64,000 nucleotides of DNA from Flavobacteriaceae bacterium NBU2977 (GCA_019931105.1 JAIOUW010000002.1:372001-436000), one strand, 5' to 3'. Numbered from the stretch's first letter, positions 33,229-42,320 are shown. The notes: generated by a model from the sequence alone, not told the origin. Numbers and translations are program-made.

Positions 33229-34794
33229 ATGGAACGACTTCTTGAAATATTGGGAAATATTCCTTGGTGGATATGGATTCTGATTTTTTTGGCCCTAGTT
33301 GCCATTCGCGATATATTCTTTCAACGGGCGCACACGATCAGTCACAATTTTCCGGTCGTAGGTCATTTGCGGTATTGGTTGGAAAGCATCGGTCCTGAAA
33401 TGCGGCAATATTTCGTTGCGAACAATCGCGAAGAACTTCCGTTTAACCGCATCGAAAGAAGTTGGATCTATGCGTCGGCAAAAAAAGAGAACAATTACGA
33501 AGGCTTCGGAACGGACCGTGACATCTATGCCCACCAGCACATCTTTATCAAAAATCAGATGATGGCCTTCAAGGTTCCGGAAAACCATCCGAATACGGTG
33601 GATAAATCTTTTCTGCCCTGCGCCAAGATCATCGGCGAATACAATAAAAGAAAAAGGCCATATCGCCCAGCCTCGATCATCAATGTTTCGGCCATGAGTT
33701 TTGGTTCGCTGTCAGCAGCAGCCGTTTCAGCCATGAACAAAGGGGTCGCAAAGGCCGGGGCTTACCACAATACGGGAGAAGGAGGGCTTTCCCCCTATCA
33801 TAAACAAGGTGGCGATGTTATTTTTCATTTTGGAACGGGCTACTTTGGAGTACGTTCTTCCGATGGCAACCTTTCCATGGAAAAATTGAAACAATTGGTC
33901 AATGACAATCCGTGTATCAAGGCAATTGAAATTAAATTATCTCAAGGAGCAAAACCTGGGAAAGGCGGCGTGTTGCCCGGTACCAAAATCACTCCCGAAT
34001 TGGCTGAAATCCGTGGTGTCGAAGTCGGCAAAGATGTGCTTTCGCCTGCCACCCACAAGGCTTTTGACAATGTTCCCGAATTATTGCAGTTGATAGAGAA
34101 AATTGCCGATGAAACGGGCTTGCCCGTAGGTATCAAAAGTGCCATCGGCAAATTGGACCAATGGGAAGAACTGGCCGAGTTGATGGTAGCGACCGGTAAA
34201 GGTCCTGATTTCATTACCGTTGATGGCGGCGAAGGAGGCACTGGGGCAGCACCCCCATCATTCGCAGATCACGTCTCTTTGCCATGGGTATATGGCTTCT
34301 CAAGCTTGTACAAGGTATTTCAAAGAAAGGATTTGACGCAAAGAATCGTTTTCATAGGCAGCGGCAAACTCGGATTTCCGGCCAAGGCAGCTATGGCATT
34401 TGCCATGGGCGCCGATTGTATCAATGTCGCCAGAGAGGCCATGATGAGCATCGGTTGCATACAGGCCCAAATCTGTCATACGAATCGCTGCCCGTCGGGG
34501 GTGGCCACACAGAATAAATGGTTGCAAAATGGTATCGATATTCCTTTAAAGTCGGATCGCTTGGCCCAATATTTCAAGACCTTTCGAAAAGAGTTGGTCG
34601 AAATAACGCACGCCGCCGGATACGAGCACCCCTGTCAGTTCACCATGAACGATGTTCAAGTCAATGTCGACGATGATGAGCTCTATAGAACCCTTCGCTC
34701 TTCCTACGGATACAATAAGAATCCTGTCCCCTTTTCCTCAATGCAGAAATTGTACGATTGCGATTATTTGGGAGGGAAAGATTCCCATAAATAA
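33229..34794 (+). CDS. Membrane-anchored FMN-binding glutamate synthase-like protein
   Basis: The 521-residue protein has one N-terminal membrane helix (about 8-28), then a GltS-type FMN/synthase domain (about 85-500). Key motifs are MSFGSLSAAAVSAMNKG, GEGGLSPYH, the FMN-phosphate loop GGEGGTGAAPPSF, and cysteines in CIQAQICHTNRC, matching the C-x5-C-x4-C that ligates the [3Fe-4S] cluster of glutamate synthase. The glutaminase domain and beta subunit are missing, so it is not a normal glutamate synthase; electron donor and product are unknown. It is the third gene of the DsrE-M20 operon. Confidence 0.88.
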   Translation: MERLLEILGNIPWWIWILIFLALVAIRDIFFQRAHTISHNFPVVGHLRYWLESIGPEMRQYFVANNREELPFNRIERSWIYASAKKENNYEGFGTDRDIYAHQHIFIKNQMMAFKVPENHPNTVDKSFLPCAKIIGEYNKRKRPYRPASIINVSAMSFGSLSAAAVSAMNKGVAKAGAYHNTGEGGLSPYHKQGGDVIFHFGTGYFGVRSSDGNLSMEKLKQLVNDNPCIKAIEIKLSQGAKPGKGGVLPGTKITPELAEIRGVEVGKDVLSPATHKAFDNVPELLQLIEKIADETGLPVGIKSAIGKLDQWEELAELMVATGKGPDFITVDGGEGGTGAAPPSFADHVSLPWVYGFSSLYKVFQRKDLTQRIVFIGSGKLGFPAKAAMAFAMGADCINVAREAMMSIGCIQAQICHTNRCPSGVATQNKWLQNGIDIPLKSDRLAQYFKTFRKELVEITHAAGYEHPCQFTMNDVQVNVDDDELYRTLRSSYGYNKNPVPFSSMQKLYDCDYLGGKDSHK

Positions 34795-34853
34795 ACCGAT
34801 TACTATATTTTTGCATCGATAATCAAGTAAAAAATCCATAATTGTTATCATTC

Positions 34854-35630
34854 ATGAAGAAAATTATACTCTCGCTAAGTTTTGTTCTGCTACTCACTGC
34901 CATTGGCTCGGCGCAAAAGAAAAGTGAGCTGATCGCTCAAATAAACGGATTGGAAAAAGAGCGCGATTCACTTAAATCTTTGGTGACCCTGGCCCAAAAA
35001 AATGAAAAAGTAAGCACGGCAAGGGCCGAGTCTTTTGAAGCACAGGTAAGTGAACTTCAAGACGCCAATGCCACGCTGCTAAAAAACCTGAACAGTTTTG
35101 CCGAGGTTTCGAATAAAAACTCGAACATTGTCAACAGTGCAATGGCCAGCCTTGAAGCCAAGGAAAAACAATTGAAAGACATTAAAGATGCGATCAGTTC
35201 GAATGATTCAACCGCTATCGTGGTCTTGACCAATGCCAAACAGACTTTGGGGGAGAATGCCAACATTTCGGTATCGAACGGCGCGGTAGTGATTTCAGAA
35301 AGTCTGAACGCATTATTCGGTAGTGATACGGGCACCGCGGTCACCGAAAAGGCCGAAACTTTTTTGGGTCAATTGGCACAAATATTGAGCGTCAATCCCG
35401 AGATCGCCCTGACCGTAGAAGGACTTAGTATGACCGGGAATCTTGATTTGCCGGCAAAACAGGCCGCTTCTGTGGCAAGCGTGCTGCAAACCAAGTTTTC
35501 AGTTGATTCCAGTAGAATAAATACCTTGGGAAGAGATGGCAATCTGAAAGAGGGGGTTCTGTTAAAATTGCACCCAAAGTACGATGCTTTTTATCTTATG
35601 GTAAGGGAAAGTATGAAGAATGGTGGTTAG
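34854..35630 (+). CDS. Degenerate OmpA-like exported protein
   Basis: A 258-residue secreted protein (signal peptide MKKIILSLSFVLLLTAIGSA) from ATG 34854; TTG 34842 is a less likely start. It has the same plan as the OmpA lipoprotein at 21457: coiled coil (about 24-120), the shared segment KQLKDIKDAISSNDST, and a C-terminal domain ending KYDAFYLMVRESMKN, against IDQFYSMIEEGMKD in the paralogue. The peptidoglycan-binding residues are gone: no TDD, no NxxLSxxRA, no RRxR. The lipobox Cys is absent. It is a paralogue that has probably lost wall binding; its role is unknown. Confidence 0.7.
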   Translation: MKKIILSLSFVLLLTAIGSAQKKSELIAQINGLEKERDSLKSLVTLAQKNEKVSTARAESFEAQVSELQDANATLLKNLNSFAEVSNKNSNIVNSAMASLEAKEKQLKDIKDAISSNDSTAIVVLTNAKQTLGENANISVSNGAVVISESLNALFGSDTGTAVTEKAETFLGQLAQILSVNPEIALTVEGLSMTGNLDLPAKQAASVASVLQTKFSVDSSRINTLGRDGNLKEGVLLKLHPKYDAFYLMVRESMKNGG

Positions 35631-35705
35631 CGACTAACACCTAACAAGCACACATAATTTTTATTATTTTCCTGCGTTCTAGTTCCGTAACCAATAACCA
35701 AAACA

Positions 35706-36224
35706 ATGTCAGGAGAACAAATATTACAAATGTTCGGTTTTCTTTTACCGGCCGTCGTAACCGGTGTCGTTGCCTTTTACTTTTTCAAGATGCACACCAA
35801 GAACGAAGAGGGGCGTCGCCGTTACCTGTTGCACAAAGACTCTCAAAAAAACACGCTTCCTATACGCTTACAGGCCTATGAGCGCATGGCCTTGTTCTTG
35901 GAGCGCATTTCAATTCCGAGTCTAGTGGTTCGCGTGGCCCCAAAATCGTCAAACAAGAACGAATATGAAAACTTGCTCATAAAAAGTATAGAAAACGAAT
36001 TTGACCACAATCTTTCGCAACAGATTTATCTTTCAGACGAGTGTTGGAACATTATCAAGGCTGCCAAAAGCGCCACCATTCAAATGATCCGTAGGGCAGG
36101 TATGAGCGAGACCGATTCTGCGGATAAACTTCGTGAAGATGTGCTAACCGAAACCATGGACAAACAATCTCCGTCGGCGACGGCGCTCTCTTTTGTAAAA
36201 AAAGAGATAGGTGAACTTTGGTGA
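35706..36224 (+). CDS. Membrane-anchored hypothetical protein
   Basis: A 172-residue protein not confidently recognised. It has one N-terminal membrane helix (about 8-27), a basic turn (KNEEGRRRYLLHKDSQKN), and a cytoplasmic helical domain with LPIRLQAYERMALFLERIS, DHNLSQQIYLSDECWNIIKAAKS and a C-terminal VKKEIGELW. The start is ATG 35706. The spacing of 75 bp from the degenerate OmpA gene leaves it unclear whether they are co-transcribed. Homologues are widely conserved in Flavobacteria from memory, so this is a real gene; function is unknown. Confidence 0.72.
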   Translation: MSGEQILQMFGFLLPAVVTGVVAFYFFKMHTKNEEGRRRYLLHKDSQKNTLPIRLQAYERMALFLERISIPSLVVRVAPKSSNKNEYENLLIKSIENEFDHNLSQQIYLSDECWNIIKAAKSATIQMIRRAGMSETDSADKLREDVLTETMDKQSPSATALSFVKKEIGELW

Positions 36225-36234
36225 TAACCCGAAA

Positions 36235-37146
36235 CTACTCTAGGTCTGGTTCGATTTGATTGAGTTCGGTGTTCTTGAACTTGGCAAAGTTAAATCCGCT
36301 TTCCCACCACACCGTCATTTTTTCCTTGTTAAAAATCAAAGAGTTCGTAGTCAAAACTGTCGGTGTATAGTAAAAGTTTATAATGGCATCATTATGGCCT
36401 GCCACAAATTTTCCTATCCGTATGTTTTGATGTTCTATGCGATCCAGCATAAATCCGAACATCGTGGTCAACAATGAGAAGGCATTTTTTGATGGCATTC
36501 GATTGAACATTGTCGTTTCGGTCTGTAGAATGATCGCATCGACTTGGGTCGCCCCCCTTTTTATGGCTTCCTCTATGGGAACCATATTGCCCAATCCTCC
36601 GTCGGCATATTCACATCCGTTTTTAAGAGCTAGTGACATAAATGGTGTATAGTTACATGAAATCCATACCCATTCACAGAACTCATCATAGCTACAGTCG
36701 TTTATCGATTTATATTCGACCTGGTTCAACGAAAGGTTCGAGACCGTAACGATTATTTCTTTAGGCCCATTTTTTAAATTCTCGAATTCGTCAATTGTAA
36801 GTGTATTCTTGATAAGTTCCAATAGATTGTGGCTCTCTCCGAAAGTTTTGCTGCCCTTATAAAAATTTTTGAAGACGTTCCAGTGGTTGATCGCTATGTT
36901 ATCGACACCATGTTTTTTCTGGATAATGAACGGGCAGTTACTAAAAATACTGTCTTGGTCTACAGAGGTATATACTTCTCTTATCTTATCGATTTTTTGA
37001 AGTGCCAAATGTGATATCAAGAGGCTACCGGTTGATGTGCCCAAAAAAAGATCGTATTTATGGCCGAGTCCCTGCATGAGGTATTGGGCTACACCTCCTG
37101 CAAAGGCACCTTTGCTTCCTCCTCCTGATATGACCAAGGCTCTCAT
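36235..37146 (-). CDS. Patatin-like phospholipase
   Basis: A 303-residue alpha/beta hydrolase of the patatin family with a Ser-Asp catalytic dyad. The oxyanion loop GGGSKGAF is at 8-15, the nucleophile in GTSTG (S38), and the aspartate in YADGGLGN (D182). It has no signal peptide, so it is probably cytoplasmic or inner-membrane associated, cleaving acyl esters of phospholipids. Its ATG overlaps the TGA of the upstream M1 aminopeptidase gene (ATGA, 37143-37146), so the two are translationally coupled. Confidence 0.92.
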   Translation of the reverse strand: MRALVISGGGSKGAFAGGVAQYLMQGLGHKYDLFLGTSTGSLLISHLALQKIDKIREVYTSVDQDSIFSNCPFIIQKKHGVDNIAINHWNVFKNFYKGSKTFGESHNLLELIKNTLTIDEFENLKNGPKEIIVTVSNLSLNQVEYKSINDCSYDEFCEWVWISCNYTPFMSLALKNGCEYADGGLGNMVPIEEAIKRGATQVDAIILQTETTMFNRMPSKNAFSLLTTMFGFMLDRIEHQNIRIGKFVAGHNDAIINFYYTPTVLTTNSLIFNKEKMTVWWESGFNFAKFKNTELNQIEPDLE

Positions 37147-39233
37147 TCCAAACTCAGTTTTGTACTTAGGTAACGGGTTTCTTTGACACTTAATTCTTGG
37201 GCCAGCTTTTTGATTCTGGTTCTATAGTCGTCATCCTCTAGCAGGCCGTTCAATAAATCTCGTGTATATTTTCGAAATTGCCAAACATGATGGTCTGTGG
37301 CACCAATGAGATTTATCAAACTCGTATCGTTAAAGCCAAAGGCTTCTTTCAGATAAAAAAATGCTCCCTGTCGAACCTCAAAGGGATATTCGGGATTTGT
37401 GTACGAACTCAATTCATCAAAATAGCTCTTGGTCTTTACCGATTCAAAACCCTCGGTCAAAATGGCCAAGGTCAACCACATTAAACGAATGTTCTTATTT
37501 GGGAGGCCGACAACATTTCTGGTACGGTCCAAATAGTTTGCCCTTTCTTCGGGATAGGCCTGCCATAGGCTAAAAAGCGCATTTTCTTTGGTTATATAAC
37601 TTTTGTCGTTCAATAACGACTCCAATTTTTCCTTATCGAGAAACTTGGGCAAATCGCGTCCGGAAAAAAGTGCCTGCCTGACCGGAATCGTATCGGAGTC
37701 GAACGCCTTGGCATAGATTGCATCGGGAAGTGAGGTACGATAATAGTTCAGCATATATTTTTTGAGGTGGACGGAGTTCGTAGCTTCCCAATACTTCAAA
37801 TAATCAATGTCATCACTTTGCGACTGATTTAAATCCATTTCCAAATCGAACGATAATTTCAAGGACGGGGATTTTTCGGCCAATTTCGCTTTGGCCTTTT
37901 CAAATGGAAATTCTTTATTGTTCAACCATTCTTCCTGGAAGTCAGTCAAGTCTCTGCCGATTGAAATTTCCATTTCCTCCAAAAAATCATCGACGGTAAC
38001 ATTTTTGAATCCATATCTGTTCAGATAGGACCGTATTCCCTTTTTGAAAGCATCGTCACCGATTTCATCTCGTAACATGAAAAGTGCCCAGGCCCCTTTT
38101 TCGTAAAACGTCAAACTGCTGGCCTTGGGGTCGAGCAGACTTTGCCCTCCCCCCTTTTCGGCAACCTCTCGAAGCTCTTGCGCCGTGTGATAAAGCTTCC
38201 AATAAAAATGGTCGTCACCAAAAAGGTGTTGTTCCGCCAAATAGGCATAATAGGTCGCAAAACCTTCATGCAGCCAATGGTGTTCACCATCTTTTTCGGT
38301 AACCAAGTTGCCGAACCACTGATGCGCCATTTCATGGGCATTGACATTGACATAGTTCTTATCGACAAAAGCCGTGGAATCGATAACATACTGATCCGAG
38401 AATATCGTAACGGTAGTATTCTCCATTCCTGCATAGAGAAAATCATGTACGGGAACTTGCTTGTAGTCTTGCCACGGATACGGTACGCCTATTTCTTTTT
38501 CTAAAAAATCAAAAATCTGTTTTGTATATCGATAGGTCGGTTCTGCCCGTAAACTATCAGACGGGTAATAATAATTTTCTATGGGGATGCCACTTGCCGA
38601 TTTCAATTCTTGTTTTTTGTAATCTCCGATGGCAAAAGCCAACAAATAGCTGCTCATGGGGTTGCGCATGCCGAAGATCCAAGAATGTTTACCATGGTAG
38701 GGAAATTCACTTTCTGTTATCAATTTACCGTTGGTTAAGACGGTTAAATCTTTATTGGTTGTAACTGTAATGTCAAATTCTACCTTCTCTTCCATATCGT
38801 CGAAACTCGGTAGCCAATAGCTAGTATATTTGCCCTGGCCTTGGGTCCATACCTGTTCATTTCCCTCGATTTCATCGTCCCAACCCGAAAAGTAAACCGT
38901 TTGTGTCGGTCTTACCGAGTAATCGATTGATAGTTCGTGTGATTTTCCTTTTTTGAAATTCGTATAAATTGAAATGGTTTTTCCGTTGTTCGAAAACTTC
39001 ACTTTTTTATCATCCAACTCGATGTTCTTCAATTCGATATTTTGGGCATCCAAAAAGACGGAATCCACATTTTCAAGTATCTCAAAAGAATAGGTGACCT
39101 GACCAACAATTTTTTTTTCATCTGGTTTTGGAACAACCATGATTTCTCCTCTTATAAAATCGACCTTATCCTGATGTTGGCTCAATCCCAAAAAGGCAAC
39201 GAAAAGAAAAAAAAGCGATAAGAATCGTTTCAT
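37143..39233 (-). CDS. M1 family aminopeptidase, exported
   Basis: The 696-residue protein has a signal peptide (1-19) and an intact M1 zinc aminopeptidase: the N-terminal beta-sandwich, the exopeptidase GxMEN motif as YAGMENT (268-274), the zinc motif HEMAHQW (H300, E301, H304) with distal E323 in LHEGFATYYA, and a C-terminal helical domain. It removes N-terminal amino acids from peptides in the periplasm. It is active-looking, unlike the pseudo-enzyme at 10053. Operon with the patatin gene through a 4-bp overlap. Confidence 0.94.
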   Translation of the reverse strand: MKRFLSLFFLFVAFLGLSQHQDKVDFIRGEIMVVPKPDEKKIVGQVTYSFEILENVDSVFLDAQNIELKNIELDDKKVKFSNNGKTISIYTNFKKGKSHELSIDYSVRPTQTVYFSGWDDEIEGNEQVWTQGQGKYTSYWLPSFDDMEEKVEFDITVTTNKDLTVLTNGKLITESEFPYHGKHSWIFGMRNPMSSYLLAFAIGDYKKQELKSASGIPIENYYYPSDSLRAEPTYRYTKQIFDFLEKEIGVPYPWQDYKQVPVHDFLYAGMENTTVTIFSDQYVIDSTAFVDKNYVNVNAHEMAHQWFGNLVTEKDGEHHWLHEGFATYYAYLAEQHLFGDDHFYWKLYHTAQELREVAEKGGGQSLLDPKASSLTFYEKGAWALFMLRDEIGDDAFKKGIRSYLNRYGFKNVTVDDFLEEMEISIGRDLTDFQEEWLNNKEFPFEKAKAKLAEKSPSLKLSFDLEMDLNQSQSDDIDYLKYWEATNSVHLKKYMLNYYRTSLPDAIYAKAFDSDTIPVRQALFSGRDLPKFLDKEKLESLLNDKSYITKENALFSLWQAYPEERANYLDRTRNVVGLPNKNIRLMWLTLAILTEGFESVKTKSYFDELSSYTNPEYPFEVRQGAFFYLKEAFGFNDTSLINLIGATDHHVWQFRKYTRDLLNGLLEDDDYRTRIKKLAQELSVKETRYLSTKLSLE

Positions 39234-39274
39234 GTTGTGATAAGTACAAAGTCAAGACCAAATTTAGCGTTTTA

Positions 39275-39378
39275 GTCATTTCGATGGATGAACAACTGAG
39301 AAATCGCATCCTTATGACATTAAAACATGTAGTTTCTCTGAAAAAAAGTATGGGATTTCTCCCTGTGGTCGAAATGAC
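39275..39378. repeat. Imperfect palindromic repeat, unit 0 (decayed left arm)
   Basis: The left arm starts GTCATTTCGA at 39275 but diverges in the middle; the right arm at 39350-39378 reads ATGGGATTTCTCCC then GGTCGAAATGAC. It is the outermost of five related ~105-bp units at 39275-40137. Confidence 0.7.
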
Positions 39379-39385
39379 TGTCGGC

Positions 39386-39493
39386 GTCATTTCGAGAAAG
39401 CGAAGCGACCGAGAAATCACATCAAGTGAAGTCAAATCGATACTGATTATTTTAGAAATGGATTATGGGATTTCTCCCTTCGGTCGAAATGAC
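39386..39493. repeat. Imperfect palindromic repeat, unit A
   Basis: The left arm 39386-39427 (GTCATTTCGA, GAAAGCGAAGCG, ACCGAGAAATC) and the right arm 39465-39493 (GATTTCTC...GGTCGAAATGAC) are inverse to each other at both ends. It is separated from the next unit by a 7-bp linker TGTCGGT. Confidence 0.85.
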
Positions 39494-39500
39494 TGTCGGT

Positions 39501-39608
39501 GTCATTTCGAGAAAGCGAAGCGACCGAGAAATCACATCAAGTCTAGACGGTAATCAAAAAGTCTAGCCGAATATGGGTTATGGGATTTCCCCTTACCCTT
39601 GAAATGAT
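39501..39608. repeat. Imperfect palindromic repeat, unit B
   Basis: The left arm 39501-39542 is identical to that of unit A for its whole length; the central part is different (TCTAGACGG...AAGTCTAG) and the right arm 39580-39608 is mutated. It ends 12 bp before the GIY-YIG start codon. Confidence 0.82.
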
Positions 39609-39620
39609 CTATATTGACAG

Positions 39621-39920
39621 ATGCTTTCCAATTACTTTGTTTACATAATGACCAACGAATATCGGACTACCCTTTATATCGGAATGACCAACAATATTCA
39701 AAGAAGAATCGCCCAGCATTATTTTGACAGTCAAAATGCAAGAAAATCGTTTGCAGGTAAGTATAATTGTATTTATCTGGTCTACTATGAATGTTTTGAT
39801 GCTCCCAAAGACGCCATCGCTCGCGAAAAAGAACTAAAAAAGTGGCGGCGGGAGAAGAAAAACAGGTTGATCTCAACCTTTAATCCCAAATGGGAAACCT
39901 TGAATAATCAGGTCATCTAG
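39621..39920 (+). CDS. Single-domain GIY-YIG nuclease
   Basis: A 99-residue protein consisting of the GIY-YIG domain only. The two strands VYIM (7-10) and YIGMT (19-23), the arginine of NNIQRRIAQH (R28/R29), the catalytic-type glutamate in AREKELKKW (E69) and N88 of NPKW are all present, so it looks active. Such short proteins (UPF0213/YhbQ-like and relatives) have no assigned role in Bacteroidetes. It is embedded in a repeat array: three palindromic units end 12 bp before its start, and its TAG stop overlaps the first base of the next unit. This suggests that gene and repeats move or are kept together (inference). Confidence 0.88.
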   Translation: MLSNYFVYIMTNEYRTTLYIGMTNNIQRRIAQHYFDSQNARKSFAGKYNCIYLVYYECFDAPKDAIAREKELKKWRREKKNRLISTFNPKWETLNNQVI

Positions 39921-40024
39921 TCATTTCGAAGAAGGCACGACCGAGAAATCGCATCAAGTGGATTAAATTGATAATGATTGTTTTAGAAATGGATTATGGG
40001 ATTTCTCCCTTCGGTCGAAATGAC
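39920..40024. repeat. Imperfect palindromic repeat, unit C
   Basis: The left arm starts at the last base of the GIY-YIG stop codon (GTCATTTCGAAGAAGGCACGA then CCGAGAAATCGCATCAAGT) and the right arm at 39996-40024 equals that of unit A. The middle shares TTTTAGAAATGGATT with unit A. Confidence 0.82.
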
Positions 40025-40032
40025 TATCGGTG

Positions 40033-40137
40033 GTATTTTGAGAAAGCGAAGCGACCGATAAATCGCATCGAGTGAAGTCAAATCGATACTGATTAATTTG
40101 GAAATAGGCTATGGGATTCCTCCTACGTCGGAATGAC
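40033..40137. repeat. Imperfect palindromic repeat, unit D
   Basis: The left arm begins GGTATTTTGAGAAAGCGAAG at 40032/40033 and shares the whole centre (GAAGTCAAATCGATACTGATTA) with unit A; the right arm 40111-40137 is shortened (ATGGGATTCC...CGTCGGAATGAC). It ends 53 bp before recG. Confidence 0.8.
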
Positions 40138-40155
40138 AAAGGTGAATTTGCATGC

Positions 40156-40186
40156 TTGGGGGTTAAGGGGCTTATTCCTAATTTAG
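40156..40186 (+). promoter_or_regulatory. Possible recG promoter
   Basis: TTG at 40156-40158, a 20-bp spacer and TAATTTAG (one mismatch to TAnnTTTG) at 40179-40186. It would give an almost leaderless recG message, as the ATG is at 40191, so the call is tentative. Confidence 0.35.
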
Positions 40187-40190
40187 CCCT

Positions 40191-42320
40191 ATGAGTGTCA
40201 ATTTACAGACCCCGATCGTCTATTTAAAAGGTGTTGGCCCAAATCGTGCCGAAACACTGCAATCGGAACTGGGCATTCAGACTTTTCAGGATTTGTTGAA
40301 TCTCTTCCCGAACCGATATATCGATAAGACCCAGTATTATAAAATCGGACAATTGCAGCGAAGCAATGCCGACGTACAGGTTGTTGGAAAAATCATCCAC
40401 ATAAAGACCGTCGAACAAAAAAAGGGGAAACGTTTGGTCGCCTCTTTTGTAGATGAAACGGGCGAAATGGAATTGGTATGGTTTCGCTCACAAAAATGGA
40501 TCCGTGAAAACCTCAAAATCAACGAACCCTATGTGGTCTTTGGAAAATGCAATTGGTTCAACGGTAAGTTTTCGATGCCCCACCCCGAAATGGAGTTGTT
40601 GAAGGACCATCAAGCAGGACTCAAAATCGCAATGCAACCCATTTATCCCTCAACAGAAAAATTGGGCAACAAAGGCATTACGAATCGGGTCATCAGTAAA
40701 TTGTTGCAACATCTTTTTTTGGAAACAAAGGGAATGTTTTTGGAAACCCTTTCTCCTAAACTTTTGCATGAACTGAATTTACTGCCCAAAAACAAGGCCC
40801 TCTTTAATATTCATTTTCCGAAGAACCAAGACTTGTTGGCAAAAGCACAATTTCGATTAAAGTTCGAAGAACTGTTCTACATTCAATTGCAGTTGATTTC
40901 GAAGAAAATGTCACGCAAGCAAAAAATCAAGGGCCTTAACTTTGACCAAGTCGGGGATCTCTTCAATGATTTTTATCAAAACCATCTGCCCTTTGAATTG
41001 ACCAATGCCCAAAAAAATGTCATCAAAGAAATTCGGGCAGACTTGGGAAGCAACGCTCAAATGAACCGATTGTTGCAAGGCGATGTGGGATCCGGAAAGA
41101 CCATCGTTGCCGTAATGACCATGCTTCTCGCCATCGATAACGGATTTCAGGCATGTCTTATGGCACCCACCGAAATACTGGCGAACCAACATTACAATGG
41201 CATAAAAGAATTGTTGAAAGGCACCGATATAACATGTGCCCTGTTGACCGGTTCGATAAAAAAATCGGCCAGAAAACCGATTCATGAACAACTTGAAAAC
41301 GGCGAATTACAGATCTTGATCGGCACCCACGCCCTACTCGAAGATAAGGTTCAATTTAACAATTTGGGATTAGCGATCGTCGATGAGCAACATCGATTCG
41401 GAGTGGCACAACGGAGCAAACTTTGGCATAAGGGAAGCACAACAACCGGGGAGATTCGAGGGGCTATTCCGCCCCATGTCCTGGTCATGACCGCAACGCC
41501 AATTCCACGTACTTTGGCCATGAGTCTTTATGGTGATCTGGACATTTCGGTAATCGATGAGCTTCCGCCGGGCAGAAAACCGATCAAAACGGTTCATCGC
41601 TTTGATTCAAATCGCTTAAAGGTTTTCAGATTTATTCGGGATGAAATCAAAAAAGGAAGGCAAATCTATATCGTCTATCCGTTGATACAAGAGTCCGAGG
41701 CTTTAGACTACAAAGATTTAATGGATGGCTATGAGAGTATCGTTCGCGATTTTCCACTTCCCGATTATCAAATTTCAATCGTACACGGTAAAATGAAGCC
41801 AGCCGATAAGGACTATGAAATGGAACGCTTTGTAAAGGGAGAGACCCAAATAATGGTCGCCACTACGGTCATCGAAGTCGGAGTGAACGTACCCAATGCC
41901 TCGGTCATGATAATCGAAAGCGCCGAACGTTTTGGCCTATCTCAGTTGCATCAATTACGGGGGCGTGTCGGTCGAGGTGCCGACCAGAGTTTCTGTATTT
42001 TGATGACGGGTCATAAATTATCCTCTGAGGCCAAAACTCGCTTGGAGACCATGGTCAAGACCAATGATGGTTTCGAAATCGCCGAGGTAGATCTCAAGCT
42101 ACGCGGCCCCGGCGATTTAATGGGCACTCAGCAAAGTGGTATTCTCAACCTAAAGATCGCAGATATCGTAAAAGATAATGCTATCTTAAAAAGTGCCCGA
42201 TATTATGCCATTCAAATCCTGAAAGACGACCCGATGCTGGAAAAGCCTGAAAACAGGGCAATTCGCCACGCCTATACCCAATTGCTCAAACATAAGAACA
42301 TCTGGAACTATATAAGCTAG
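40191..42320 (+). CDS. recG: ATP-dependent DNA helicase RecG
   Basis: RecG reverses stalled replication forks and branch-migrates Holliday junctions. The 709 residues match the usual length. The N-terminal wedge/OB domain (about 1-200, with PIVYLKGVGPNRAETLQ) is followed by two superfamily-2 helicase domains: GDVGSGKT (about 298-305), MAPTEILANQHY, VDEQHRFGV (DEQH box near 398), MTATPIPRTLA, and the RecG-specific LHQLRGRVGRG with the TRG region after it. It is a single gene: repeats upstream, strong terminator downstream. Confidence 0.97.
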   Translation: MSVNLQTPIVYLKGVGPNRAETLQSELGIQTFQDLLNLFPNRYIDKTQYYKIGQLQRSNADVQVVGKIIHIKTVEQKKGKRLVASFVDETGEMELVWFRSQKWIRENLKINEPYVVFGKCNWFNGKFSMPHPEMELLKDHQAGLKIAMQPIYPSTEKLGNKGITNRVISKLLQHLFLETKGMFLETLSPKLLHELNLLPKNKALFNIHFPKNQDLLAKAQFRLKFEELFYIQLQLISKKMSRKQKIKGLNFDQVGDLFNDFYQNHLPFELTNAQKNVIKEIRADLGSNAQMNRLLQGDVGSGKTIVAVMTMLLAIDNGFQACLMAPTEILANQHYNGIKELLKGTDITCALLTGSIKKSARKPIHEQLENGELQILIGTHALLEDKVQFNNLGLAIVDEQHRFGVAQRSKLWHKGSTTTGEIRGAIPPHVLVMTATPIPRTLAMSLYGDLDISVIDELPPGRKPIKTVHRFDSNRLKVFRFIRDEIKKGRQIYIVYPLIQESEALDYKDLMDGYESIVRDFPLPDYQISIVHGKMKPADKDYEMERFVKGETQIMVATTVIEVGVNVPNASVMIIESAERFGLSQLHQLRGRVGRGADQSFCILMTGHKLSSEAKTRLETMVKTNDGFEIAEVDLKLRGPGDLMGTQQSGILNLKIADIVKDNAILKSARYYAIQILKDDPMLEKPENRAIRHAYTQLLKHKNIWNYIS

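Noticed and set aside
39275-40137. CRISPR array
   Set aside because: The repeats are about 105 bp, palindromic and diverged, without regular unique spacers and without cas genes.
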